Assembly (NCBI GenBank): GCA_023375785.1 | Contig: SZWC01000039.1 | Location: forward strand, 125,098-189,097 | Reading direction: 5' to 3' | DNA: 64,000 nt | Source: Penium margaritaceum | Taxonomy: Eukaryota; Streptophyta; Zygnematophyceae; Desmidiales; Peniaceae | Shown here: positions 23,388-34,881 of the stretch, one piece after another | How the letters are laid out: each line of letters starts with the position of its first letter | How positions within the stretch are numbered: the first letter of the stretch is position 1 | Notes under the pieces: generated by a model | Databases searched by the model: none | The model's input: the letters and a program-made list of their open reading frames with translations, nothing else | Told to the model about the DNA's origin: nothing | Position numbers and translations under genes: made by a program

Positions 23388-23392
23388 AGAGC
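23388..23392. repeat. Target-site duplication AGAGC, right copy (F1)
   Basis: Perfect copy of 15670-15674, directly after the F1 3' LTR. Confidence 0.93.
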
Positions 23393-24240
23393 TTCATGTC
23401 TGTTGTCATGGGTGTGGTGATGGGCTTTGAGTCTTCCATGTTGTAATGCTTCGGGACCTCTATGATGTACAGGTATAGTTCAATTTGACTGTGCATACTT
23501 CTTGATTGCGATTGACGGCTATCCTCAAATAGAACTTGAGCGGATCCATGTCCTTCATCTTGAACCTATTGCTGGGATGTCTTTAGCTTGTTCAATAGCT
23601 TGAGGGAGAATAAGTACATGATCAGGTCATCCATGTATAGTGAACGAGCATCCAGCTTTGCTCATCCTCAGGGACGTAGACACTAGGATCATTCTGGGAC
23701 TACATGAAGGTGAGACCGGCCATGAAGCCGTCCATTTCCTTGTACCACAAGTTTAGAGCTTGTTCAACCCGTACAGTACTTTGAGCAGTTTACAAACTTT
23801 GCCCTCTAGAGCTTTCACTCCCTCAGGCACTTCCATTAGCACTTCTTTCACGAGTTTCCTATGAAAACTTCTTTTGGAGGAGCGATGCCCAACATGGATT
23901 TGATGGAGGAAAATACGATGATAAGCGCGAAGGTCTCGTTGTACACCAAATTTGCGTACTGAGAAAACCCTTTTGCCACAAGTCTTGCCTTATAGTTGTT
24001 ACTAGTAACCTTATGCTCAAACGTTTAACGTAGTACCTACTTTCACCCCACCACATGCTTGTTTTGAGGTATCTGCACTAGAATCCATGTTCCGTTCTTT
24101 ACAATAGATGCAAGTTCCCTATCTACTACGTACTTCCACTTGGCCACATGTGGCATGTTCATGGCATCCTCTACGATCAAAGGTTCTCCCTGAGTCAAGC
24201 ATGACTAGCTAAGTCTGGTGTATTCCGCACTCTCAATATC
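23393..24240 (-). pseudogene. E2 reverse transcriptase region
   Basis: On the minus strand: YNMEDSKPITTPMTTDMKLL near 23388-23445, the YMDD catalytic box with LYMDDLIMYLFS near 23605-23640, and YKARLVAKGFSQ with its ETFA continuation near 23930-24000. This is family-2 RT, distinct in sequence from family 1. Many lesions. Confidence 0.82.
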
Positions 24241-25671
24241 GTACCTAACCGCAGGTTTATTCTAGTGCATATCATGCCAAAGTTTCGCTTCTCGTGCTTT
24301 AAGACTTAGTTGCATCTGTTGATCCTGTGCCGCTGGTGATTTCTTGTTTTAGGAAGAGCCACAGGCATCTGAGTTTCACTCTGAGGACTCGCATGACATA
24401 GACTTAAAGTCGGTGTCCATCGTTGTGTCACCCTTTACAGTTACTCTCCCTCTAAGACCATCCTTCTTAGACATCATCTCGTTGTTCTCAGGTGCGCTTT
24501 CACCTTACTCGAGAAACACAACCCACTCTCCTTATTTGAGAGTAGGTATAGGATCTAACGACTCTCCCTTGGCGAGTGTCTTTTCATGAAATACCATGCC
24601 TCGGATCCTTGTGAGCTTTTCAGTTGCTTGGTTCTACATCCTATACGCCTTCTGTGTGGTATCATATCCGACCATTACACACTTGCAAGCGTACACCGAG
24701 CTTTCCTGTTCCTTCTTTTTTTTACCTTTGTCCAGGTAATACAGCCAAAGACTCTCAACTGTGAGGCATCTGGCATCTTCTTTGACCAAGCGTCCAATGG
24801 TATCCTGAGCTGCTTCTTATGCTGCTTTCTACCACGCATTCCAAGCGCGGCTGTTGGAATGAGATTCACAAGCTAGAAAGCAGTTATTGTAGCTTTAGCG
24901 TAGAAGCAAGGTGGGTGTTTTGCGTTGAAGAATATGCTTCGTCTCATGTCGAGGATAGTCGGGTTCATCCGCTCGGCAATGCCATTACTCGAAGGAGTGT
25001 AAGGCGTAGTGGTCCAGTGGTTGATGCCAAATTTACTCTTCCAGCCTTTGTACACCTGGTACTTACCAACATTATCAGTGCACTCTACCTTAACCTTCTT
25101 CCTTGTCTGACTCTCTATCATGGCGACAAACTCTTAGAGCTTTTCCCTGACCTCTCCCTTTGTCTTGAGGAGGTAGATGGACATCTTGCAACTGTGACCA
25201 TGCATGAACGTCAGCAAGAACTTGTTGTCGCCATCTGAAGGGGAGAGGAATGGTTAGGACATATCAGAGTAACTCAAGTCCAGGATTCTGCCGCATGTTG
25301 TCCATTACGCTCTTATGACTTTCTCTCTTCATTATCTCGGAGGCACGGCTCATAAAACATGTTGCACTTTCCTTCATTCTTGGCCTTGCATCCCTCTATC
25401 CCATAAACCACTTCCTCTTCCTCCTTAGCTTACAATGTGCTGTGAGTCATATGGCCAAACGGTCTGTGCCACACCTCAACATGTGTGTCTCTAGTGGAGA
25501 TGGTTTCCATATTGACGACCTATGGTGAAACAACAAGCTTTTGATACTTTGCCTCTTTAACCATCCTATATCCCTTATTCGCTCTCTTGAGCGCTTGGCG
25601 TGCAGTAGGTACAGTCCATCACCTATAGGAACCTATGCGACAAGACTCTCCTTGGAATAGGAGCTTGTGAT
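24241..25671 (-). pseudogene. E2 linker, integrase and pre-integrase region
   Basis: On the minus strand: integrase C-terminal LRVFGCITWTKVK near 24730-24765, the core segment TDNVGKYQVYKGWKSKFGIN with TTPYTPSSNGIAERMN near 24960-25085, and the pre-integrase WHRPFGH-like block near 25445-25475. It stops where the G2 LTR begins on the opposite strand. Confidence 0.8.
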
Positions 25672-26399
25672 TGCTGATCTCCTATGCTCCTTGTCCATGG
25701 CTGATATTTTGACAGGTACAGGACGGACTAGGCATGCACTGCTCCCTTGGAAAAAGTCCCCTAAGTCTGGTCCAGAAAGACAAGGTATGCACTGCTCCGT
25801 TGGAGTAAGTCCCCTTGGTCCTTGTGGCTAAGACATGCAAACGTTGGTCGCTAGAGCGAGAGGTCATTGGGTCACATCCCAGCGCCCTCGATATCTTTTC
25901 TTGTGACCAAAAGGGGGAAAGGAAGCTTCTAAGAGACATCTTAGAATATTCCAAGGTCCTTCTTGGAAGCTGGTGCCACTTGGCCGTCAGAGGGAGCGAC
26001 ATGTAGGTAGGGGGGATAACGTAATCCAGATTGTCCCCAAATTGGCTTATCCAAGGAACCAGTACGCCCCTAGGCTAGAGGCTGGTTCTAGGACTATAAG
26101 AACATGTCAATTGCTTGTGGTTGAGTACAGTTCTTACCTTTGAGACTCCTAACGGAGTTGTCCACTGAAGGCAGAAAGTAAAGAAGCATTGGTTGGTGTA
26201 TGTCTCACGACTACGCTCGTCATGCGAAAGTGACAAAATGCTAAGGAAACAGTGTAAGGAAGTCATTCCTATGAACTGCTTACTAAGAAACCTTGGTTGT
26301 GAGGGTGACATCATCTCCTGGTTGTAATACCAAGAGCGGTCAGCGGGAACCATTGTATCAGAACCCGTTTTCTATACAATCACCTTAGGGAGGTCCACA
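25672..26399 (+). repeat. G2 5' LTR (family 2)
   Basis: It begins TGCTGATCTCCTATGCTCC (family TGTTGACCTGATATGCTCC) and ends AGGGAGGTCCACA; 728 bp. A TATAAG string near 26096 (GGACTATAAGAAC) is a likely TATA box. The same string occurs in the LTR at 30955. Confidence 0.8.
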
Positions 26400-26798
26400 A
26401 ACAGTTATGGGCTCATAATGACTAGTTGTATGGCACGCTTCTCCGCACTCTCTCGCCCTCTTTGACTTACAGCACGCATCAGCTCCATCAGCTCCATGTG
26501 TTCTATCTCCTCCATCAGCTCCAACGGCGGGTGCTAGTACTTAGCAAACAAGGGCGAGGAATAAGTTCTACCCTTGGAGGTACGACCCTTGAACCCTAAC
26601 CAGGATAAGCTCTGCCCTTAGAGGCACAACCCTTGGTTTGCTAATATATGTTTTTCTTTATTTGGAGGTAATAAACGGCTAAGGGGTAAGCGACGGATCT
26701 GCACCTTTAAAACCGGTAGGAGATAACAGCCTACATCAGCTTACATCAGCCTACATTAACCTCAACAAAGAAGAGAAGCAAAGAAGCAATGACGCCCT
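26400..26798 (+). other. G2 untranslated leader
   Basis: No ORF. It contains short near-tandem repeats of CATCAGCTCC near 26475-26525 and of CCTACATCAGC near 26730-26760. I could not recognise a convincing primer-binding site directly after the LTR. Confidence 0.6.
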
Positions 26799-27660
26799 AT
26801 GACGACACCCGTGATGGTTACTCTCCAGCAGGTCAATGGTGGGATGTCAAAGTTCATTAGATTTGGTTTTCCCTTGTGGAGATGGCAATTTGAGATTGTC
26901 ATGAGGGTGCGTGGCTATTTGAAGATGTTCCTTGGAGAAGAGGTTGAACCTCCCAAAACAGATCCTAGATATGAAGTGTGGAGTGTCAAAAATGACATGG
27001 CGCATATGACTCTTGTGACACTAGTGCATGAGTAACATCATGTCCACCTCCAAGATATCAAACATGCGTCAAATGCTCTTGAGAAGCTTGCACGTGTACA
27101 TCAATCAAAGGCTCTTGCGAATCGCTTCTTCATTCTTCAAAAGCTGATTTCGATGAGAGTGAGTGAGGGAGGGTCCTTTCTGGACTTCCTATTGCAGTTT
27201 AAAGGATTACTGTAGTAAGTAACTCAAATGAGCTAGGAAATCGATACCAACATACAAGCCATGATCCTCCTCATGGCGCTACCTGAAAGCAGGGATCCTC
27301 TGATTTTTGTCTTTGGCGGTTAGGAAGAGGAGAATTTGACGTATGACGCGGTGTCGGAGTACGTGCGGAATGAGACCATGCGTCGCAGCGGTAGTGATGC
27401 TATCATTTTAGCCTAAGCTATACAGTTAGGTGGTTATGGCAACAAGTCCTCTTCTGGTCAAAGCATCAGCAGAATCGATGACTTTGGAGGAAAAGGCAAT
27501 GGTGGCGGTGGAAAGAGTTGAAAGCGTCCCGAGAAGTGTCATAACTGTGGCAAGCCTAGGCATTGAGCATGGGAGTGAGGGGTCCCAAGAAGGAAGACGG
27601 AGATCATGGTAATAGATATAAGGGCAAAGAAAAGGGTGTCAAGGAATTGACGAACATGAT
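26799..27660 (+). pseudogene. G2 gag
   Basis: The start region VNGGMSKFIRFGFPLWRWQFEIVMRVRGYL resembles UBN2/DUF4219-type copia gag. YEVWSVKNDMAHMTL follows, and later ALPESRDP. The zinc-knuckle region KCHNCGKPRH is near 27535-27570. Unrelated by eye to family-1 gag. Decayed. Confidence 0.75.
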
Positions 27661-28194
27661 AGCTGAGAGCGTACTGGTAACCAAGGAAGTGGCACTACTC
27701 AAGCGTGGAGTCTACGGACTCAATTTGGGCACGAACCACCACTCTTCAGGGGAGAAAGAGGGATTTATCTCCATTAGGAACACTAAACATCACTTCAGGT
27801 TTGCCATAGTAGCCTTATCCATGCACAAGGCAAGGGAGATAGGTTGATAAGCATCAACATGAACAGTGCTAAAAAAGACTTGAAGCTAGAGAACGTCATC
27901 TACATGCCCTCTTTTGCGGCTAACTTCTTGTAAGTGTCCAAAATCACAGACCACGACATGACGGTCATCTTTACGGAGGAAGAGGCCGTGATTATCAAGA
28001 ACAAGGACATCAAGATATCCTATCCTAAGGGGAGTCTTGTCGTACAAGTCCTAAGAGTTGATGGACTCTAGGTCTTGCACACCAAACCCCTTGAGAGTAC
28101 AAATGAGGGATATGCAGTGGTTGACAAGCACAAGTCTCCGAAGCCTGATATTGCACCACAAGCGGTCACCATGGCGGCCTACTCCGCCAACTGA
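27661..28194 (+). pseudogene. G2 protease region
   Basis: Contains VIYMPSFAANFL near 27896-27930 and ITDHDMTVIFTEEEAV near 27945-27990, the downstream part of a copia protease domain, then KISYPKGSLVVQVLRVDGL near 28010-28070. The DSG active site was not recognised. Confidence 0.68.
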
Positions 28195-29245
28195 GATGCT
28201 AAGCTATGGCATAGGCAGTTTGGCCATGTGGCCGAAAGCACACTAAAAGCTATGCAGTAGCACGAAATGGTTCATGTCATGGAGGGATGCGAGGCCAAGG
28301 ATGACGGAAAGTGCAAAAAACTTATGAGCCATGGCTCCATGGCAAGGCAAAGAGAAAGTTCTTTCTGCGTAATGGACTATGTACGGCAGTAATCTTGGAC
28401 TTGATTCACTGTGATGAGTGTGGACCATTCTGTACTCCTTCAAACGGTGGGAGCAACTATTTCTTGACCTTCATCGATGACCATAGTTGCAAGATGTGGA
28501 TCTACTTCCTTGAGACAAAGGGAGAGGTCAAGAAGAAGCTACAAGAGTTTGTCACGATGGTAGGGGGGTAGAGAAGCAAGAAGGTCAAGGATTTGTGCAC
28601 AGACAACGTTGGTGAGTACGAGGCATACAAAGGCTGGTTTAACCAACACTGCATCAACCACCAGACCACCACGCCTTATACCCCCCAAAGTACTGGCGTT
28701 GCCGAGCAGATGAACCAAACTATCCTTGGCATGACATGAAGCATGCTCTTTTACGCCAAGCTCCCACCTTGCTTCTGAGGTGAAACTGCAAGAACTGCTT
28801 GCTTCCTTGTGAATATCACCCTAGCAGCCGCGCTTGGAAGGCGTGATAAGAAGCAGCAAGAGAGGTAGCTCAGGACGCAACATGTCACTTGGTCAACGAA
28901 GAAGCGAGATGCCTCATACTTGAGGGTCTTTGGCTCTACTGCCTGGACAAAGGTCCAAGTAGGAGAATGAAGTGGCAAGCAGGATGCACATGCTCGTGTC
29001 TAATGGTCGGATACAACATCGCACACAAGGCGTACAAGCTCTCGGACCAAGCGGCTAGAAAGCTCATAAAGACCCAAGATGTAGAGTTTGATAGAAGGAC
29101 GCTCAGCAAGGGAGAGTTGCTAGACCCTGTCCATGCTCTTAAATCAGAGGAGTGGGTAGTGTTGCTTGAGTCGGATGATCAGGCACCAGAAAACTTACAG
29201 ATGGTGCCAATGAAGGATGGTACTACAGGGAGAATGGCTGTGTAG
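28195..29245 (+). pseudogene. G2 integrase region
   Basis: WHRQFGHVAEST near 28209-28245, core HCDECGPFCTPSNGGSNYF near 28410-28465, FIDDHSCKMWIYFLETKGEV near 28470-28530, TDNVGEYEAYKGWFNQH near 28600-28650, TTPYTPQSTGVAEQMNQTI near 28670-28725, and C-terminal DAKLGS-type tail blocks to about 29100. Decayed. Confidence 0.83.
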
Positions 29246-29638
29246 GATGACATTGCGATGCATTCTGACACTGAGTCTGAGTTGTTCAAGGCCTTTGAGT
29301 CAAACTCTGAGGCCAGTGGCTCCTTCTCAGATAGCGGATCAACAGCAGCACAGGAGCAACAGAAGCACTTAAGCCTTGAAGGAGCACCAGCAACACTCCA
29401 GTGTAGTACGTGTCAAAAGAAAACTTCCCCCAAGTACGGTGCTCAGAGTATGGAATGGATCGGACTCACCTGGTCATGCTTGGCTCAGGGAGAGTCTCTC
29501 ACCGTAACGGAGGCTATGAATATGCCAGATGCGGCCAACAAGGAGGCTGTGGATAGCGAACTCACATCCATTGAAGAGAACAGAACATGAGTTCTGGTAA
29601 ACAGGCCCCCAAAGGCGCATGTGGTAGGTGTTGGAACT
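29246..29638 (+). pseudogene. G2 linker and RT start
   Basis: An acidic, serine-rich linker, then LTVTEAMNMPDAANKEAVDSEL, the usual copia lead-in to the reverse transcriptase. It stops at solo LTR S1; RT coding resumes at 30370. Confidence 0.78.
29634..29638. repeat. Target-site duplication GTAGG, left copy (S1)
   Basis: Perfect match to 30365-30369 on the other side of S1. Confidence 0.9.
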
Positions 29639-30364
29639 TGAGGAGAGAGGGAGCCTTGGAGTAGCAAGCATGTGTGATTCGAAGGGCATCACTTGTGCTA
29701 AAGAATGGTTGTTCAATCACTCAAAATGATGGAGTACATATAGAGCTGAGCTTGGGCAAGTCAGCCCTCTGACAAGCCACACCACTTAGCCATGGAGGCT
29801 AAGGCACACACACTAGAGTCCATAATCTCACAGAAAGGAGGAAATCAGGCTAGCAATCAGGCTGACCACTCATACACGACCTAGAGAGCTAGACAATGCT
29901 GTCATGGCACACTCCTAGTGGTCACATAACCCACAAACCCATGGAGAATCACCATGTGTCCATGGCTAGCACACAAGGATCTCACCTGACCTAAAAAGTA
30001 AGGAGAGGTACCTTTATCCTAGTCAGCACACTCTGACAAGGCAATCCTAAGACCAGGACCTTTTTGGATATTTCTCCCATCAGGTCTTGATCCTGGACCT
30101 CTTGCCTTTTTCTTTTCTCAGGCTAAGGCATGGAACCATCGCCCATGGTCACCCGGATATCGACGGTCGATGACCCCGGAAACTATGAAAACTCATATCT
30201 CCCAATCCGACTGTTGGATCGGCCTCAAACTTGGACCATAGACATTTTGACACCTGATCTTTCCAATGGTGAAGTCTGATTGACGAACAGAGCACGCATC
30301 TGGTACTTTCCTGGAACTTGCTCCTGTGGACCTGAAACCGAGCCGGATGGCTCCTTTCCCAATA
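29639..30364 (-). mobile_element. S1: solo family-1 LTR (minus orientation) inside the G2 RT
   Basis: TGTTGGAACTTGAGG to CTCCTTTCCCAATA, 726 bp, with no internal element sequence and GTAGG on both sides. This is the classic product of recombination between the two LTRs of a once-complete element. Confidence 0.93.
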
Positions 30365-30369
30365 GTAGG
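30365..30369. repeat. Target-site duplication GTAGG, right copy (S1)
   Basis: Pairs with 29634-29638. Confidence 0.9.
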
Positions 30370-30954
30370 GTCAAGGTGGGTTCTCCGGAAAAAATTCAAG
30401 AAGGATGATACTATTGGCGAGTATGAGGCATGAGTTGTAGCGAAGTGGTTTTTCCAGCGTGTAGGCTCGGAGTACGAGGAGACCTTCATGCCTGTCGTCA
30501 CCTTTTGCCTCCATCAGATCCATGTTGGACATCAATGTTGCAAAAGATGTAGAGGTCCACCAGATGGATGTCTAGAAAGCTTTCCTCTCCGCAGAGCTAG
30601 ACAAAGCTAGACAAAGCTCAACTTCACGCATTGCCAGAATGATCTTAGTGTTTATGTGCAGGAGGATGAGCAAGGCTTGATTGTGGTTGCACTATACCTC
30701 GATGACCTGATCATTTGCTCATCATCGGTCGAGCTGTTGAACAAGCTGAAGACAGATCTTAGCAACAGATCCTATGCCATGAAAATGGCATAGGATGATG
30801 TCCTCTCCTGGCGAACCAAGCACATCAACATCAGGTGCCACTACCCACGCGACCTGGTCGCAAAGGAGATCAACGCTGTGGATAAAGACTGAGGCCAAGA
30901 CTTCTTCACAGAAGAGAGATCTCACATCTAATGGTAGAGGTGCAAAGGATAGTT
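30370..30954 (+). pseudogene. G2 reverse transcriptase, rest, and short 3' region
   Basis: DDTIGEYEARVVAKWFFQ near 30395-30455, EDVEVHQMDV-like VEVHQMDV near 30550-30575, a DDLI box near 30700, and from about 30815 a fragment resembling the end of RNase H (RTKHINIRCHYPRDLVAKE near 30820-30870). Very decayed and shorter than family norm. Confidence 0.7.
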
Positions 30955-31724
30955 TGTTGACCTGATATGCTCCTTGTCCATGGCTGATGTTTGGACAGGC
31001 ACCGGACGGACTAGGCATACACTGCTCCCTCGGAGTAATTCCTCTAAATCTGGTCAAGATAGACACGACATGTACTGCTCCTTTCGAGCAAGTCCCCTTG
31101 GTCTAATCTGGATAGTATAGCCAACAAACACTACCTAAGAGAACTCCTTATGGCTTAGATGTTCCAAGCAGTCTCTTGAGTGAGAAGTTACTGGGTCAAA
31201 TCCCAGCCTAGTGAAATTCTTTCATTGTGACCAAAAGAGAGACAGGAAGGTTTTAAGAGACATCTTAGAACATTCCAAGGTCCTTCGTGGTGGCTGGTGC
31301 TACTTGGCGGTCACGAGGAGCGCCATGTAGGTAGGGGGATGACGGAATCTAGATTGTCCCCAAAGTGGCTCATCAAGGAGCTACTAGGTGCCTAGGCTAG
31401 AGGCTGGCTCTAGGACTATAAGAACCTATCATTTTCCTTTCATTGAGTACATTTATTACCTTTGAGTGTCCTAACAGAGTTGTCCACTAGAGGCAGATAC
31501 TATAGAAGCATTCGTTGGTCTAAGCCCCAGGACTTCGCTCCTTGTACGAAAGTGACCAGGTTCTAAGGACACAATGTAAGGAAGTGATTCCTATGAACTG
31601 CTTCGTATGGAACCTTGGTTCTGAGGGTGGTATCATCTCTTGGTTGCAATACCAATAGCGGTCGACGAGAACCATTGGGTCGGAACCCGTTTTCTAGACT
31701 GTTACCTAAGGCAACTAGATTACA
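30955..31724 (+). repeat. G2 3' LTR (family 2)
   Basis: TGTTGACCTGATATGCTCC to TAGATTACA, after the purine-rich GGTGCAAAGGATAG. Aligns along its length with 25672-26399. The right end is placed by comparison with the LTRs at 25672 and 62600 and is uncertain by about 5 bp. Confidence 0.8.
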
Positions 31725-32580
31725 ACTTCACATTTTGGAAGATCTATACTCGCCTTCTTTTCGATGAGAGGAATTTGTACGAGGTAGTGTGTGACAACGA
31801 GCGCGCTAAGCCTCCACAAACAACATGCATCCCCGTAGTTGAGGTGGTGGCGGGAAAGACGCTGCAGAAAGGTGTAGCAGATGCAACTTCATCTACAACT
31901 GCAGTGGTGGCATATGAGGAGTGGAAGAAGAAGGAGAGGCAGGTCTATATGCTGCTTGTCAGCACCATCTCTAACCCGCATCTTCAGTATGTGAGTGAGA
32001 AGACTACTTCAAGAGGGATAGAACACGTTGTGCAAGAAGCATGAGAGCAAGGATCTTGCATTCCTTTTGCTTTTGGAGGAGAAGATGAAGGCGTTGAAAA
32101 TGAAGGGTGGCAAAGGGATAGAGGCATACTTGGATAGGGCTAAGGAGCTGGTGAAGCAGCTGAAAGCAGCCGGCAACCCCGTGGAAGACACGTGCTTTGT
32201 CCTCCTCTTGCTGAGCTATGACAGGATGCAAGATACGTTGGACTGCCAGCCTACTCTCGACCTGGACTTCATATGCACGCACCTGGTGCAGGTAGAACTA
32301 CGTCAAAATGCAACAAACCGCAACGGCGGCAATAGCGGTAGTGAAGCAGCTTGTAGGGCCATGTACTCACGTAACCAGTAGTAGCAGTTGTTCCGGCAGC
32401 AAAGAGGCAAGAAGAAGGGCATGGGTCACTATTGCCAGAGAGAGGGACACTACAAGAAAGAGTACTTCAAGTTCAAGAGGGACTACAAGGAGCACCAACA
32501 ACATCAGCAAAAGCAACAATCCCCACAGCAATAGCAGTCACAGTAACGTCAGTAGCAGCAGCAGCAGCAATAGTAGAACC
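31725..32580 (+). pseudogene. H1 gag
   Basis: Family-1 gag without its first residues: YEEWKKKERQVYMLLVSTISNPHLQYVSEK near 31915-32000 and the zinc-knuckle region GHYCQREGHYKKEYF near 32425-32470, then a glutamine-rich tract to about 32580. Confidence 0.85.
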
Positions 32581-32588
32581 AGACCGAC

Positions 32589-34276
32589 GTGCACCATTTT
32601 GGCAACATGATTGTAGCCAAGGAGGTTGGAAACCGCCCCTTCATGGTAAAGTCTGACATGTTGAAGAAGAAAAATGCACATCTGGTGTGGTATACGGACT
32701 CAGGGTGTACAAAGAGTCTGACGCACGACAAAGAGGGGTTTACACAGCTGCTCTCCATTTCTCCTGACTGATTGCTTTGGGTGATGATCGAGTGATGTAT
32801 TCTAAGGAGATAGGGATTGTGGTGATGTAGTTGGAGACCCCGCGTAGAATTGAAGTGGGAGAGTTCCATGGTGTGCTGTACATACGTAATGTTGCGTTCA
32901 ATCTTCTCTCAGAGTCCTCTCTTACCAACACAAATCTGCGAGTCATCTTTGACGACGACTATGCCTGTATCCTCGATAAGGAAACAAGAGAGGAGTTTGC
33001 CAGTTCAATAAAGGAAGGCGACATGTACCGCCTGTTGGGGGTGACCAAGATCTCGGGCGAGTAGAGCCTTGCAACAGTGGTGTAGGCCACACATTGCGAA
33101 GTCTGGTATGCACGCTACGGCCATATCGGCATGCGCACCTTCGAGCAACTTCAAACGAAGTAGATGGTGCGTGACTTATCCACTATCTCCAACTTTGAGT
33201 AGCATTCTGCAATGGCTGTTTCGAGGGAAATAACATTGCAAGGCGTTCTTTCGAGCAGGGGAGCGTGCAAAAGAGGTACAGGGGCTGGTCCACACAGACT
33301 TGTGTAGCCCGATGCAGACCTTGAACTTTGGAGGCTCTAGGTATTTTCTCACCTTCATTGATGATTTCAGCTGTTATCCTAGTGTGTACTCCCTTTCCTC
33401 CAAGGATCAGTGTTTTGTCAGGTTCAAGGAGTTCAAGGCAATGGTGGAGAACCAGACTGGCAAGATGATCAAGGTGTTCAGTTCTGACCGTGGCGGAGGG
33501 TACGTGAGCAAAGAGTTCCAAGACTATCTCGCGGTAGCAGGTATCAAGCCGCACTGGAATGTGCCATACTCGGCGCAACAGAGCAACGTAGCAGAACGTA
33601 CCAACTACACCGTCGTTGAGTCCGCGTGCCATATGCTGCACGTGGCTCGGCTCACCTACAACTTATGGGCCGAACCAGTGAGCACAACGGTGTACATCAA
33701 GAACCGCAGTCCAACCAAGGCCCTGAAGCAATGACGTCCTACGAGGCGTAGTTCAGCAAGAAGCCGAGCGTGGATCATCTTTGCGTATTTGGCAACTTAG
33801 CATACATGCACGTACCGAAGGAAAAGCGGCACACATGGGACGCGAAGAGTGCACAGATGCTAATGATCGCCTATGATATGGAAACCAAGGCATATTGCCT
33901 CTACGAGGGGGATACAGGCCCCGACATCATCTCCGGAGATGTCATCTTTAACGAGTGCAACGTCATCTGCACCAACTTTCTCTGTGAACAGATAGCTGAA
34001 CCAGCAGCAAACAAGACAGTGGGAGCACATATCTTTCCTCACTTCGTCTCTCACGATCCTTCCTCCACTGTGACAGTGGGAGAACCAGTCTACTCTCCCA
34101 TGTCTAATCTAGCAGATACAGCGACCTCATCAGCAGAATCAAAAAGAGATGCAACATCACCAGCACTTGTAGTTCTGCCTGCATTATCGTGCCTTTTGCC
34201 CGCTAAAGTACCGTCACCAGGTCCCAAGTACACTCTGAGGATGCGCTACAAGCCTGGTGAGTGCGAACATTTCTGA
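32589..34276 (+). pseudogene. H1 protease and integrase region
   Basis: Protease VWYTDSGCTKSL near 32685-32720; integrase core [17 protein letters not shown] near 33328-33377, SDRGGGYVSKEF near 33485-33520, TVYIKNRSPTKALKQ near 33690-33730, and the VHMHVPKEKR-like YMHVPKEKR near 33805-33830. Many lesions. Confidence 0.86.
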
Positions 34277-34289
34277 ACGTTGCAAAAGC

Positions 34290-34881
34290 CAAATCAGATG
34301 AATGTCGCAGTTGTAGCAAACTCCGACGAGCGGATGTCGTTTAAGGAAATCATGGCTGCACCGAATATAGGAGATTGAACGAAAGCTGTGCAGCAGGAGA
34401 TACAATCGCAGCTCAAGAATGGTACGTGGGAGCTGAGTGAGCATCCACCTGGACGCAAGATAATCAAGTACAAGTGGATATTCAAGAAGAAGAGGGGCAC
34501 AGATGGCAACCTTGAAAAGTACAAGGCGAGGCTGGTCGCCAAGGGCTACTCCCTAAAAGGAAGGCTTTGACTACACCAAAGCCTTGATTCCTGTTGCAAA
34601 GTTTGCCTTTGTGTATACGCTCCTTTCTTATGTAGAAGCTAAGGACTTCAAGATTCACCAAACGGATGTCAAGACGAGAATCTTCACCATTGACTTGGAG
34701 GAGGAAATCTACATGAAGGAGCTACAAATTTGTCATCGATGGCTAGGAGCACCTGGTTTGCAACCTCTAAAAGTCGTTGTACGGCCTCAAGTAAGCATAA
34801 CGTGCTTGGAACCAGAAATTGGATGTGGCACTGTAGTGCATGGGGCTCGAGCACAATGAGTGTGACTACAATGTCTATCTC
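34290..34881 (+). pseudogene. H1 reverse transcriptase, N-terminal part
   Basis: AVQQEIQSQLKNGTWELSEH near 34385-34445 and KIIKYKWIFKKKRGTDGNLEKYKARLVAKGY near 34455-34545. It stops at S2 within the DYNVYL region and resumes at 35898 with WQRDHEVLIII. Confidence 0.87.
34877..34881. repeat. Target-site duplication ATCTC, left copy (S2)
   Basis: Perfect match to 35893-35897. Confidence 0.9.

Larger units (their letters stand above)
14098..25671 (-). mobile_element. E2: family-2 Ty1/copia element on the minus strand, split by F1
   Basis: Two pieces, 14098-15674 and 23388-25671, read as one minus-strand element. The 3' LTR and RNase H are in the left piece; RT, linker, integrase and pre-integrase are in the right piece. 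F1 separates them with a 5-bp TSD. The left end abuts the D2 integrase on the opposite strand. On the right it stops in the pre-integrase region, where the G2 5' LTR begins; its own gag and 5' LTR are not visible. Many lesions. Confidence 0.87.
25672..31724 (+). mobile_element. G2: family-2 Ty1/copia element with both LTRs, carrying solo LTR S1
   Basis: 5' LTR 25672-26399, leader, gag, protease, integrase, RT (split by S1) and 3' LTR 30955-31724. The flanking pentamers do not match (GTGAT on the left, ACTTC on the right), and the left neighbour (E2) and right neighbour (H1) are unrelated. One or both outer junctions are therefore not the original insertion site. The part between RT and the 3' LTR is shorter than in other copies. 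Many lesions; an old copy. Confidence 0.85.

Noticed and set aside
24586-25238. Plus-strand ORFs of 96 and 139 residues as candidate genes
   Set aside because: They lie opposite the E2 integrase, whose minus-strand reading gives recognisable integrase blocks.
26343-26366. PBS-like string (ATTGTATCAGAACCC) after a possible LTR end in family 2
   Set aside because: The following ~45 bp are shared by all four family-2 LTRs and stop at one common point, so the string is probably inside the LTR. It remains possible that this is the true PBS.
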